Shown in pieces: positions 1 through 8,255 of a stretch of 64,000 nucleotides of DNA. Made by a program: the position numbers and the translations under genes. The notes under the pieces are model-generated. The model made no database searches, was not told the origin of the DNA, and saw only the letters and a program-made list of their open reading frames with translations. Origin of the DNA: Micromonospora sp. C95 (GTDB taxonomy: Bacteria > Actinomycetota > Actinomycetes > Mycobacteriales > Micromonosporaceae); assembly GCF_018070465.1 (NCBI RefSeq), contig NZ_JAGPXT010000007.1:1-64000 (forward strand), given 5' to 3'. Numbering within the stretch: the first letter of the stretch is position 1; each line of letters begins with the position of its first letter.

Positions 1-126
1 CCCGACCACGAGCGGGGGCACGTTCTGACACCAGGACTCGCATTGGTCCAGGCGGCGGGAGTGCTCACCCGCTCGCGGCTACCAGGCACCGAGTCTGCCA
101 GCGGCTCACCCGGTAGCTCCCATTAG
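1..126 (+). other. window edge; possible 3' end of a truncated gene
   Basis: One forward frame is open from base 1 to a TAG at 124-126 (about 41 codons), overlapping the stop of the reverse-strand protease gene. Its codons are less G/C-biased at the third position than the clear genes nearby, and I recognise no family, so it may be only intergenic sequence. The other two forward frames are closed. Confidence 0.2.
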
Positions 127-1307
127 GCGGGCAGGCCGCCGACCTGGGTGTTGATCCAGGAGCGGATCGAGGGCAGGTCACCGTAGATGGACGGGGCGGT
201 GGCGCAGGTGGAGCTGTTGTTGCCGGCCCGGCTGGTCGCGCCGATCACGTTCCACACGCCGTTGATCCGGCGGACCTGCGGGCCGCCGGAGTCGCCGTAG
301 CAGGCGCCGGCGTTGCCGTTGGTGTTGTTGGTGCAGATCTCGTACGGGCCGTTGATGCCGCTGCACCGGCTGTCGGCCACGATCGAGGTGTCCAGCTCGT
401 GCGCCACGGTCGGCGCGGAGCCGCAGCCACGGGGTGCGCAGGTCTGGCCCCAGCCGATGATCCGGGTGGCCGTGCCGACCGCGCCGGAGGTGGTCGGAAT
501 CGGCGCGGGTGCGTAGCTGACCGAGCTGGCGAGTTGGAACAGCTTGACGTCGATGCTCGGGTGGTTGACCGCCCGGCTGACCCGGACCACCGTGCCGCCG
601 CTGGTGCGGTTGATGCTGCCCACCCGCACCGACGACGGGGTCGGGCAGTGCTTGGCGGTGACCATCCAGTTGGCCTTGATCAGGGTGCCGGTGCAGCCGG
701 AGGTGTAGACCAGCCACGGGTAGTTCTCCGTGGCCGGGCGGCCGTTGACCACGAGAATTCCGACACCGGTGTCCTCGGTCCAGGTGTAGCTGCCGGCGGC
801 GGCCGACGCGCTCCGGCTACCGGCGAAGAGCTGGTTGACCCGGCTCGCCTCGGCGGCGCTGGGGTACGCGTTGGTGCAGGAGACCGGCGCGCTGCTGCCC
901 GACATGAGGTCGGAGCAGAGGCCGGTGCGCCGGTCAGGCAGACCGAGGATGTGACCGAACTCGTGGGTGGCGATCCGGGTGCGGTGGTAACCCTGGTCGA
1001 CCGCCTGCCAGCCCATCCAGATCCGTCCGGAGCCGAGTCCGGTGACCTGTGCCCGGGGCCAGCCGCTGTCCACGTAGATGGTGACGCTGGCGGGCGTGCC
1101 GGGCACCAGCCGCACGTTGCTGACCCGGCTGTTCCAGATCTGCGCGGCCTGGTCGAAGTTGGTCCGGAACTCGCCGGCCCGGCTGGCGTCGTAGTAGACG
1201 GTCCGGGCCGCCGAGGCGCTGGCGGCGGTGGCCACCTGAAGCCCCGTCCCCGCCAGCACCGCCGCCAGCGCGGCGGTGGCCGCGCGCAGCAGTTGTCGTC
1301 GGATCAT
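123..1307 (-). CDS. Secreted snapalysin-like metalloprotease fused to a trypsin-like serine protease
   Basis: A 394-aa exported protein with two protease domains. Residues 1 to about 35 form a signal peptide (MIRRQLLR, then an Ala-rich core). Residues about 36-165 match the snapalysin (M7) fold, with zinc motif HEFGHILGLPD near residues 115-125. Residues about 185-390 form a chymotrypsin-like S1 domain: TAKHC (His about 220), Asp about 253 in HPSIDVKL, and GDSGGP (Ser about 340). All catalytic residues of both domains are present. The ATG at 1307 is preferred over a GTG 12 codons upstream because AGGGAG lies just upstream of it. Each domain is well known alone; their fusion is the odd feature. 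Likely an extracellular nutrient-scavenging protease. Confidence 0.88.
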   Translation of the reverse strand: MIRRQLLRAATAALAAVLAGTGLQVATAASASAARTVYYDASRAGEFRTNFDQAAQIWNSRVSNVRLVPGTPASVTIYVDSGWPRAQVTGLGSGRIWMGWQAVDQGYHRTRIATHEFGHILGLPDRRTGLCSDLMSGSSAPVSCTNAYPSAAEASRVNQLFAGSRSASAAAGSYTWTEDTGVGILVVNGRPATENYPWLVYTSGCTGTLIKANWMVTAKHCPTPSSVRVGSINRTSGGTVVRVSRAVNHPSIDVKLFQLASSVSYAPAPIPTTSGAVGTATRIIGWGQTCAPRGCGSAPTVAHELDTSIVADSRCSGINGPYEICTNNTNGNAGACYGDSGGPQVRRINGVWNVIGATSRAGNNSSTCATAPSIYGDLPSIRSWINTQVGGLPA

Positions 1308-1365
1308 CACGCACTCCCTGCGGACTGAGCGGCGTACCCACACGCCGCGATCGATGTGCGTGAAT

Positions 1366-1394
1366 ATTAAATTGCCGTCCTTCGCGGGTTGTCA
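1366..1394 (-). promoter_or_regulatory. candidate promoter of the fusion protease gene
   Basis: On the reverse strand, TGACAA (-35, 1389-1394) and TTTAAT (-10, 1366-1371) are separated by 17 bp in a markedly AT-rich patch of this otherwise GC-rich divergent intergenic region. The position, about 60 bp upstream of the protease start, is plausible. Assigned by eye only. Confidence 0.42.
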
Positions 1395-1538
1395 TCGCGA
1401 AAGCGTCATACCGCCCACCGCTGTTACCCGCGCGTTACGCCACGGCGAAGCTGCCGTGGCGAAGCAGCGCGACGGTGGGACCTCACCAGGGTCGAGCCCG
1501 CCCGTCCCAGCGGTCGGCGGGCTGGAAGGGAGCAGAGA

Positions 1539-2111
1539 ATGAAGATCAGAAGGACCGTCACCACACTGCTCGTGGCGCTCGCCGCGCTGATCGCCGCCAC
1601 CGCCGCGCCCACCACCGCCACGCAGGCGGCGACCGGCTCGCCGTACTGCGGGATCACCTGGGGCAGCGGCGACAAGACCGCCGGAGCGCTCAGCTCCGCA
1701 CCCCTGATCGAGGTACGAACCGGACGGCACGACTGCCACGACCGGGTGGTGTTCGAGTTCGACGGTCCGGTCACCGGCTACTCGGTCGGATACGGCGAGA
1801 CGTACACCGAGGGTGAAGGGTTGGCGCTGTCGCCGTACACCGCCGGTGACGCGCTGCTGCGGGTCTCGCTGCGCGCCCCCGCGTACGACGACGAGCACCT
1901 CGCGACGGTGCCGTACCGGACCGGCGAGCACGTGGCGAACGTGCTGCGCTACCAGACCCTGCGCGACGTGGTCTTCGGCGGCAGTTTCGAGGGTTACAGC
2001 ACCTTCGCCGTCGGCGTCCGCGCCCGGCTGCCGTTCCGGGTGTTCGTGCTGGCCGGGCCCGGCAGCCACAGCCGGATCGTGCTCGACGTGGCGCACCAGT
2101 GGCAGGAATGA
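1539..2111 (+). CDS. Secreted AMIN-like domain protein
   Basis: A 190-aa protein with an N-terminal signal peptide (MKIRRTVTTLLVALAALIA, then an Ala/Thr-rich region to about residue 31). The mature part has the pattern of the actinobacterial AMIN-like domain: two cysteines early (about C37 and C66), DRVVFEFDGPVTGYSVGY near residue 68, and a beta-rich remainder ending in HSRIVLDVAH. AMIN domains are associated with cell-envelope or peptidoglycan localisation; the specific role here is unknown. The start is set by GGAAGGGA (1524-1531) ahead of the ATG. It lies about 100 bp upstream of the two-component operon on the same strand. Confidence 0.8.
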   Translation: MKIRRTVTTLLVALAALIAATAAPTTATQAATGSPYCGITWGSGDKTAGALSSAPLIEVRTGRHDCHDRVVFEFDGPVTGYSVGYGETYTEGEGLALSPYTAGDALLRVSLRAPAYDDEHLATVPYRTGEHVANVLRYQTLRDVVFGGSFEGYSTFAVGVRARLPFRVFVLAGPGSHSRIVLDVAHQWQE

Positions 2112-2209
2112 CCGACCGCTGCGGCGGGGGTCCGGCACCGGCCGGCCCCCCGTTGCCGCCCGTCACGCCGAGCGACCTGCCGATCGCCCGGGACTACCCT
2201 GGATCCGTC

Positions 2210-2890
2210 ATGGACGGCCGCGTGCTGGTGGTCGAGGACGACGCCTCCATCCGGGAGGTCATCGCCCTCGGGTTGCGCCGCGCCGGTTTCCGGGTGGAGA
2301 CCGCCGCCGACGGCCGGCAGGCCCTGACCGCCTGGCGCGCCGGGACCGTCGACCTGATCGTGCTGGACGTCATGCTGCCCGGCCTCGACGGCCTCCAGGT
2401 GTGTCGGGAGATCCGACGCAGCAGCGCGGTGCCGATCCTCATGCTGACCGCTCGCACCGACACCATCGACGTCGTGGTCGGCCTCGAATGCGGTGCCGAC
2501 GACTACCTGCGCAAGCCCTTCGACCTGCCCGAGCTGGTGGCCCGGGTCCGTTCGGTGCTACGCCGGGCGGTGGTGCCGCCCGAGCCCGGGCCGCTGCGGG
2601 TCGGCGACCTGGAGATCGACCCCGGCGCGTTCGTGGCCTGCCGGGCCGGTGTGGAGCTGCCGCTGACCACCACCGAGTTCCGACTGCTGCTGGAGTTGGC
2701 CCGCCGACCCGGGCAGGTCTTCACCCGGGAGCTGCTGCTCGATCGCGTGTGGAGCCACAGCTACCTCGGCGACAGCCGGCTTGTCGACGTGGCGGTGCAG
2801 CGGCTGCGCGCCAAGGTCGAGTCGGATCCGGGCAACCCGCGACTGATCCGCACGGTACGCGGCGCCGGATACAAGCTCGTCGCCGGATGA
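2210..2890 (+). CDS. OmpR/PhoB-family response regulator
   Basis: A 226-aa two-component regulator. The receiver domain (about 1-115) has the acidic pair VVEDD, phosphoacceptor Asp53 in VLDVMLPG, and the conserved Lys in LRKPFD (about 102). The C-terminal winged helix (about 130-225) has the Trans_reg_C pattern, including TTTEFRLLLELA and RTVRGAGYKL. It is complete, with all phosphorylation residues. It is followed 28 nt later by a histidine kinase and then a GerMN lipoprotein, so this looks like a three-gene envelope-sensing operon reminiscent of mtrA-mtrB-lpqB in organisation. Starting at the ATG at 2210 gives a standard receiver N-terminus; upstream codons add nothing conserved. Confidence 0.93.
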   Translation: MDGRVLVVEDDASIREVIALGLRRAGFRVETAADGRQALTAWRAGTVDLIVLDVMLPGLDGLQVCREIRRSSAVPILMLTARTDTIDVVVGLECGADDYLRKPFDLPELVARVRSVLRRAVVPPEPGPLRVGDLEIDPGAFVACRAGVELPLTTTEFRLLLELARRPGQVFTRELLLDRVWSHSYLGDSRLVDVAVQRLRAKVESDPGNPRLIRTVRGAGYKLVAG

Positions 2891-2918
2891 GCGGCCGACG
2901 GCGATGGGCAGGAGACCG

Positions 2919-4394
2919 GTGAGCACATCGGCCGTCCGCCCCGGCCGGCTGCGCCGCCGGCTGACCATCGCGTTCGTACTGGTCGCCGGGATCTCCGCCG
3001 GGGTGCTCGCCGGTGGGTCGTACCTGCTGCTGCGGCAGGCCCGCTACGACGCGTCGCTGCACGCCGCCGCGGCCGACGCCCGGTACCGGCTGGTGCTCGC
3101 CGGGCAGTTCCGGCCGCTGACCGAGCAGCGCCGCACCGAACTGTTGACCAGTTTCGAGGGCAGTGGCCGGCACGTGGTGCTGGTCGCCGGAGACAGCTGG
3201 CCCTCGGACCCGGACTTCGCGCCACCCCTGAGTGACCGACTGCGCACCACCGTCGCGGCCGGGCAGCTCGGCTACCAGCGCACCTCGGAGCCGACCCGGC
3301 TGCTCGTGGTGGGTGGCCGGATTCCCGGCTCGACCGCCGAGTTGTACGTCATCACCGACGAGAACGACCTCGCGGCGGGACTGGAACAGCTCCGCAACGC
3401 GCTCGCCGCCGGCTGGGTACTCGTGGTGCTGCTCGCTGCCACGGTCGGGCACACCCTCGCCCGGCGCACCCTGGAACCGGTGGGGCGGGCCAGCCGGGCC
3501 GCGCGGGCCATCACCGAGGGCCTGCTCGCCACCCGGCTGCCGGTGGCCGGGCGCGACGAGTTCAGCGGGTGGGCCGCGTCGTTCAACGAGATGGCCGAGG
3601 CGTTGGAGGCGAAGATCGCCGCCCTGCACCGCGCCCAGGAACGGGAGCGGCGGTTCACCGCCGACGTGGCGCACGAGCTGCGTACCCCGGTGACCGCCCT
3701 GGTGGGGGCGGCCTCGCTGCTGCGCGACCACCTCGACCAGCTGCCCGCCGACGCCCGGCGCGCCGGTGAGCTGCTGGTCAGCGACGTGGTCCGGCTGCGT
3801 CGTCTGGTGGAGGACCTGATGGAGATATCCCGGCTGGACGCCGGGCGGGAGGCGGTCAGCCCGACCGACGTCGACGCACCGGCCCTGGTGCGCGCAGTGG
3901 TGGCCGCGCGCGGCTGGTCGGACCGGGTGACGGTCGATTGCGGCCCACTGCGGCTTCGCACCGACCCGCGCCGACTGGAGCGGGTGCTGGGCAACCTGAT
4001 CGCCAACGCGGTGCAGCACGGCGCAGGTGAGGTCCGGGTGCGGGCGGTCCGCTCCGGTGACCGGGTGCACATCGACGTCGACGACCGGGGGCCGGGCATC
4101 CCGACCGAGCACCTGCCCCGCCTGTTCGACCGCTTCCACAAGGTCGACCCGGCGCGCTCCGGCGGCGGTAGCGGGCTCGGTCTGGCCATCGCCCTGGAGA
4201 ACGCCCGGCTGCTCGGCGGCCGGTTGACCGTGCACAGTACCCCCGGCGTCGGCACCCGGTTCCGCCTCGACCTGCCCGACATCGCGCCGGAAGGCATCCC
4301 GTCTGCGGGTACGGTGGCGCAGCGCAGCGGGTCTGGGCGGACGTCTGCGGGACTGCCCGGCGCGGGCGGGTCCGAGCCGACGGGCGGCACCTGA
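2919..4394 (+). CDS. Sensor histidine kinase (HAMP-HisKA-HATPase)
   Basis: A 491-aa membrane kinase and cognate partner of the preceding regulator. A first membrane helix spans about residues 15-36. An extracytoplasmic sensor region of about 120 residues follows, then a second helix (about 163-180) and a HAMP linker. HisKA has FTADVAHELRTPV with phospho-His near 252. The HATPase domain has an N box (NLIANAVQHG), G1 (DRGPGIP), F box (LFDRFHKVD) and G2 (GSGLGLAI). A Gly/Ser-rich tail of about 35 residues ends the protein. GTG at 2919 is chosen because GCAGGAG lies 5 nt upstream; an in-frame ATG at 2904 has no such site. The stop overlaps the next start (TGATG). Confidence 0.93.
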   Translation: MSTSAVRPGRLRRRLTIAFVLVAGISAGVLAGGSYLLLRQARYDASLHAAAADARYRLVLAGQFRPLTEQRRTELLTSFEGSGRHVVLVAGDSWPSDPDFAPPLSDRLRTTVAAGQLGYQRTSEPTRLLVVGGRIPGSTAELYVITDENDLAAGLEQLRNALAAGWVLVVLLAATVGHTLARRTLEPVGRASRAARAITEGLLATRLPVAGRDEFSGWAASFNEMAEALEAKIAALHRAQERERRFTADVAHELRTPVTALVGAASLLRDHLDQLPADARRAGELLVSDVVRLRRLVEDLMEISRLDAGREAVSPTDVDAPALVRAVVAARGWSDRVTVDCGPLRLRTDPRRLERVLGNLIANAVQHGAGEVRVRAVRSGDRVHIDVDDRGPGIPTEHLPRLFDRFHKVDPARSGGGSGLGLAIALENARLLGGRLTVHSTPGVGTRFRLDLPDIAPEGIPSAGTVAQRSGSGRTSAGLPGAGGSEPTGGT

Positions 4395-5272
4395 TGAGCC
4401 GCCGCCGACTCGCGACGCCGATCGTCCTGGCGCTGCTGGCCGCCGGGTGCGCGCCGTCGCGGTCCGGCTCGCTCGGCCCGGCGCCGACGGCCGCCGCGCC
4501 GACCGTGCCGGCTCCCACCGGCGTCAGCCCGTCCGCCACCGTCGCGCCGTCGCCCACGGACTCCCCCGCACCGGCCACACCGCCCACCGACACCACCGAC
4601 GTCCCCCGGCCGGCGCCCCTCACCCTGGAGCTGTGGTACGTCCGGGACGGGCGACTCGTCCCGACCCGACGCACCCGACCCACCACCGTGGCCACCTCCC
4701 GGCTGGCCCTGGCCGAGTTGGCCGCCGGGCCGACCCGGCGCGAGGCCGACGCCGGAATGGTCACCCTGCTGCCCGACGGCGCCGAGGTGAGCCGGATCGC
4801 CGCCGGTGTCGCCACCGTCCGGCTGGCCCCCGTGGCCGACCCGGTCACCGCCCGGCTCCGTGAGGCGCAGGTGGTCTACACCCTCACCCAGTTCCCCACC
4901 GTGCGACAGGTCGACTTCGGTACCGCCGCACCGGTCGGTCGCGCCGACCACGCCGATCTGCTGCCACCGATCGTGGTCACCGGACCGGTCATCGGCGACC
5001 GGGTGACCAGCCCGGTCACCGTCACCGGTAGCGCCGACGTGTTCGAGGCGACAGTCAATGTCCGGGTACTCGACGCCGCCGGCCGCCAACTCGCCACCGC
5101 CTTCACCACCGCCACCTGCGGCACCGGCTGCCGGGGCGCCTACCGGGTCGCCGTGCGATACCGGCTGCCGACCGAGCAGGCCGGCACCATCGAGGTGTAC
5201 GAGGTGTCGGCGGTCGACGGCTCCCGCACGAAGGTGGTCGCGGTGCCGGTGACCCTGGCCGCGACGCGCTGA
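4394..5272 (+). CDS. GerMN/Gmad2-domain lipoprotein
   Basis: A 292-aa lipoprotein with signal peptide and lipobox (LALLAAGC, Cys about 17), then a Pro/Thr/Ala-rich linker to about residue 75. A GerMN domain follows (about 76-190; LTLELWYVRDGRLVPTRR and LAELAAGPT are typical), then a Gmad2 immunoglobulin-like domain (about 195-292; PPIVVTGPVIGDRV, TFxCGTGCRGAY region). GerMN/Gmad proteins sit on the outer face of the membrane in sporulation or envelope systems. The start overlaps the kinase stop, so the two are translationally coupled. It probably works with the kinase, as LpqB does with MtrB, but lacks LpqB's propeller domain. Confidence 0.87.
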   Translation: MSRRRLATPIVLALLAAGCAPSRSGSLGPAPTAAAPTVPAPTGVSPSATVAPSPTDSPAPATPPTDTTDVPRPAPLTLELWYVRDGRLVPTRRTRPTTVATSRLALAELAAGPTRREADAGMVTLLPDGAEVSRIAAGVATVRLAPVADPVTARLREAQVVYTLTQFPTVRQVDFGTAAPVGRADHADLLPPIVVTGPVIGDRVTSPVTVTGSADVFEATVNVRVLDAAGRQLATAFTTATCGTGCRGAYRVAVRYRLPTEQAGTIEVYEVSAVDGSRTKVVAVPVTLAATR

Positions 5273-5350
5273 GCCGGCTCCGCGGCGACGGGCGGAAGGT
5301 CGGTCGCGGCCGGCGATCCGAGTTCGACGACCGCAGTTACGATCTCCGAC

Positions 5351-5977
5351 GTGTCTGCGAACGCCGTAACCGGGATGGCCGGTGCCTGGACGGCCGCTAC
5401 CTCGGCCCGCCGGACGGCGCTGCTGGCGCTGTCCGGGTTCGTCATCGCCGCGCTGAACACCGGCATCGGGTACGCCGCCGCCGGCACCAGGGCTGTCGCG
5501 ATCGGGACCGGCGTCGTCCTGTCGCTGGTCTTCGTGTTCGCCGTACGCCTCCTGCACCGCGCGGCCTGGCTGGCCTTCCTCTCGTTCCTCCCGGCCCTTT
5601 TCGTCCTCGTCGGTTCGGTGCAGTTCGCCCCCGACCTGACGCTCGAACAGCGCGGCGTACGCCAGGAGGTCACCGTCGTCGACGCACAGGCCGACGGCAG
5701 TCGGCACACCTTCACCCTTTCGGGCGCGTCCGGGCCCCTCGCGGAACCGCTGGTCTACCAGGGCAGTGACCCCGGGTACCGGGTCGGCGACAGGCTCACC
5801 GTGCTGACCGACCCGGACGGGCCGCTCACCCTTCAGGACGCTGACCGGGTCGACTCCGGCGGCAAGCTGATCGCGCTCATGCTCGGCGTCAGCGGCTGGA
5901 CCTTGATCGCCGTGCTCGCCGGGTGGCGCGGTCACGTCCGCCGCCGCACCGGCCGCGAGGACACCCTGGTGATCTAG
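5351..5977 (+). CDS. Membrane protein with DUF3592-like extracytoplasmic domain
   Basis: A 208-aa protein with three closely spaced hydrophobic helices in the first 95 residues, a soluble beta-rich segment (about 100-180, from RQEVTVVDAQADG to GYRVGDRLTVLTDPDGP) and a final helix (about 181-198). This topology and the 'GYRVGDRLTVLTDP' pattern resemble DUF3592-type membrane proteins. Function is unknown. The GTG start is the first possible codon, placed 78 bp after the lipoprotein stop; no strong ribosome site is visible. Confidence 0.68.
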   Translation: MSANAVTGMAGAWTAATSARRTALLALSGFVIAALNTGIGYAAAGTRAVAIGTGVVLSLVFVFAVRLLHRAAWLAFLSFLPALFVLVGSVQFAPDLTLEQRGVRQEVTVVDAQADGSRHTFTLSGASGPLAEPLVYQGSDPGYRVGDRLTVLTDPDGPLTLQDADRVDSGGKLIALMLGVSGWTLIAVLAGWRGHVRRRTGREDTLVI

Positions 5978-6217
5978 CGGCGTTCCCCGGGCCGTACGAC
6001 CGCCCGCTTCCTCACCGACGCGGACCGGCACGCGCCCGGACGAGGTCCGGATCCTCGACCTCGGGCAGCGCCCCGGCAGCCGGCTCGGAAGAAGGGTCGG
6101 TGACGAGCGACGATTCTGCCCGACGCCCGGAGTCTTCTCTCTCGACACGGCACGCCTGCGCCGTTCGTCGGACCCGTTCGCATGACGTGACGGCGGCCGC
6201 CACAGGAGGTTCACTGC

Positions 6218-6874
6218 ATGACCGAGCACACTGCGAAACGTGACCGCACCGCCGTCTGGTCGCTGGTCCACGCGGAACGGGCGGCGCTGGCTGACGACCT
6301 CGTCGGCCTGACCGCCGACCGGTGGACCACTCCGTCGCTCTGCATGGGTCTGACGGTGCGTGAGGTCCTCGCCCATCTCACCGCGGCGGCGAGCCTGAAC
6401 CCCGCGCGCTGGATGCTGGGCGTGATCCGATGCCGGTGGGACTTCGATCGGCAGGTGCTCATGCGGCTCCGGGAGCAACTGGGCGATACCCCCGACGACA
6501 CCCTCGGCAGGTTCCGCCGGATCGTCACCAGCACCACCAAGCCGCCCCTGCCGGTGTTGGCGATGCTCGGCGAGCAGGTCGTGCACGGCGAGGACATCCG
6601 CCGCCCGCTGGGGCTGGAGCGCGGGTACCCGATCGAGACCGTCACCCGGGTCGCCGAGTACTTCGCCGGCTCCGACCTCACCGTGCCGGCCAAGGGTCGG
6701 ATCGGTGGGTTGCGCCTGGCGGCGACGGACGGCCCCTTTGCCACCGGTTCCGGGCCGCTGGTGTCCGGTGGCACGCTCGCGCTGACGATGGCGATGACCG
6801 GGCGGCGGGCCTACTGCGCGGACCTGACCGGCGACGGCGTGCCGATTCTGCTCAGCCGGTGCCCCACGGCGTGA
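6218..6874 (+). CDS. Maleylpyruvate-isomerase/DinB-like (mycothiol-dependent family) protein
   Basis: A 218-aa protein of the four-helix DinB-like superfamily that includes the N-terminal domain of mycothiol-dependent maleylpyruvate isomerase. Visible signatures are WSLVHAERAALADDLVGLT, a central WTTPSLCMGLTVREVLAHLT (metal-ligand His region) and VLAMLGEQVVHGEDIRRPL, where His is another typical metal ligand. Members are probable metal-dependent transferases using mycothiol; the substrate is unknown. The start is well defined by AGGAGG (6204-6209) before the ATG. The broken D-amino-acid oxidase follows directly. Confidence 0.82.
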   Translation: MTEHTAKRDRTAVWSLVHAERAALADDLVGLTADRWTTPSLCMGLTVREVLAHLTAAASLNPARWMLGVIRCRWDFDRQVLMRLREQLGDTPDDTLGRFRRIVTSTTKPPLPVLAMLGEQVVHGEDIRRPLGLERGYPIETVTRVAEYFAGSDLTVPAKGRIGGLRLAATDGPFATGSGPLVSGGTLALTMAMTGRRAYCADLTGDGVPILLSRCPTA

Positions 6875-6929
6875 TCCCACCGTCCACCGTGCTCGGTGAA
6901 CGCCACCCGCCGACCGCCGTCACGGTGAG

Positions 6930-7340
6930 TGTGCCCTGGTACGCGGCCCGAGGATCGTGCTGCGCAACCCAGGCATCGAGCGGTTCTTCCTCGAAGCACC
7001 GATCACGCCGACCTGGGCGTCGATCTTCCCGCACGGCGACCACGTGGTCCTCGGCCGCGCGCAGCGGCGCAGTGACGACACCACGCCCGACCCGGCGGAG
7101 GAAGCCGACATCGTCGCGCGGTGCGCCGCGATCGAACCCGCACTCGCCGCCGCCGATGTCATCGAGCACACTGTCGGACTCCGTCCGGGGCGCCCGGTGC
7201 CCCGGCTCGAGGCCGAACGACGCGGCTCCACCCTCGTCGTCCACAACTACGGCCACTCCGGGAACGGTGTGATGCTGTCCTGGGGCTGCGCACGCGACGC
7301 GGCGGCGCTCGCGCTCGACCAGACCACACCAGCGGTCTGA
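6930..7340 (+). pseudogene. D-amino-acid oxidase remnant (C-terminal part only)
   Basis: The reading frame ending at 7340 carries the C-terminal third of an FAD-dependent D-amino-acid oxidase: LRNPGIERFFLEAP, then VGLRPGRPVPRLEAE, and the hallmark VVHNYGHSGNGVMLSWGCA. In a complete enzyme (about 310-320 aa) the N-terminal half holds the Rossmann GxGxxG FAD site and most of the substrate pocket. Nothing like that lies upstream, where the intact neighbour ends at 6874. The similarity seems to start at LVRGPRIVL (about 6936), a few codons before any start codon (GTG at 6957). Best read as a gene truncated by deletion, not a working oxidase. Confidence 0.74.
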
Positions 7341-7400
7341 GACGCCGCCCGATGCGAAATTGTCGTTGTCCGGTCCGACGACGGCTCGTAACGTCACCGC

Positions 7401-8249
7401 GTGACCGTTCAGGTGCCGTTCCGTCCCCTGCCCATTGATCAGTCGGACGTCCGATACCGCCACGGCCCCGACTCCCGCCGACAGCCGAGCACGCCGGCAG
7501 GTCAGACCATCGAGTTCGACTGGGATGACAGCACCGTCTATCCCGGCACGTCACGGAAGTTCTGGGTCCACCTACCGGACCAGTACGACCCGTTGCGACC
7601 GGCGTCGCTGATCGTGTTCCTGGACGGACAGTGGTACCTGGATCCGGCCGGAGAAATCCGTGGCGCGATCGTCCTGGACAATCTCATCCACCAGGGCGAC
7701 ATCCCGGTCACCGTTGGCCTGTTCGTCGACCCTGGCGTCCTCGTCGATGCCGAGCAGCCGAAGAACCGCAACGCCGAGTACGACGCGTTCGACGACCGCC
7801 TCGCCACCTTCCTGCTGACCGAGATCATCCCGCAGGTCACCGCACGCTACTCGATCGCCGACGATCCGGACCGGTGGGCCATCTGTGGCGGCAGCAGCGG
7901 CGGCAATGCCGCGTTCACCGCCGCCTGGCTGCGGCCGGACAGGTTCCGGCGGGTGCTGTGCTGCCTGTCCAGCTTCGCCCAGATGCCCGGCGGGAATCCG
8001 TATCCGGGAATCATCGTCAACGGTGCCCGCAAACCCCTGCGCGTCTTCATGCAGGCCGGTCATCGGGATCTGCACTGGAACGAGCCGCACCGCAACTGGC
8101 TCTCCCACAACCTGCGGGTCGCCGCCGCCCTGGCCGAGGCCGGCTACGACTTCCGGCTCGTGCTCGGCGACGGTGGCCACAACCCCAACCACGGTGGCGT
8201 CCTGCTGCCCGACGCGCTGCGCTGGCTGTGGCGGTCGACCGACACCTGA
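7401..8249 (+). CDS. Alpha/beta-hydrolase esterase (enterochelin-esterase-like)
   Basis: A 282-aa cytoplasmic protein of the esterase D/Fes-like hydrolase family. It opens with an N-terminal strand-rich part (IEFDWDDSTVYPGTSRKFWV) and an SLIVFLDGQWYL oxyanion region. The nucleophile elbow is CGGSSGGNAAF (Ser in GxSxG form), and the catalytic His lies in LVLGDGGHNPNHGG. No signal peptide is seen, so it acts on an internal ester or imported siderophore-like substrate; the substrate cannot be told from sequence. The GTG start is the only early option. It converges on the MFS gene with a 6-bp gap. Confidence 0.82.
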   Translation: MTVQVPFRPLPIDQSDVRYRHGPDSRRQPSTPAGQTIEFDWDDSTVYPGTSRKFWVHLPDQYDPLRPASLIVFLDGQWYLDPAGEIRGAIVLDNLIHQGDIPVTVGLFVDPGVLVDAEQPKNRNAEYDAFDDRLATFLLTEIIPQVTARYSIADDPDRWAICGGSSGGNAAFTAAWLRPDRFRRVLCCLSSFAQMPGGNPYPGIIVNGARKPLRVFMQAGHRDLHWNEPHRNWLSHNLRVAAALAEAGYDFRLVLGDGGHNPNHGGVLLPDALRWLWRSTDT

Positions 8250-8255
8250 CCTGCT

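Noticed and set aside
3272..6880. A 1202-codon open frame on the reverse strand
   Set aside because: It lies opposite the histidine kinase, GerMN lipoprotein and isomerase genes, which have clear domains; the reverse frame shows only Arg/Gly/Pro-rich sequence typical of high-GC shadow frames.
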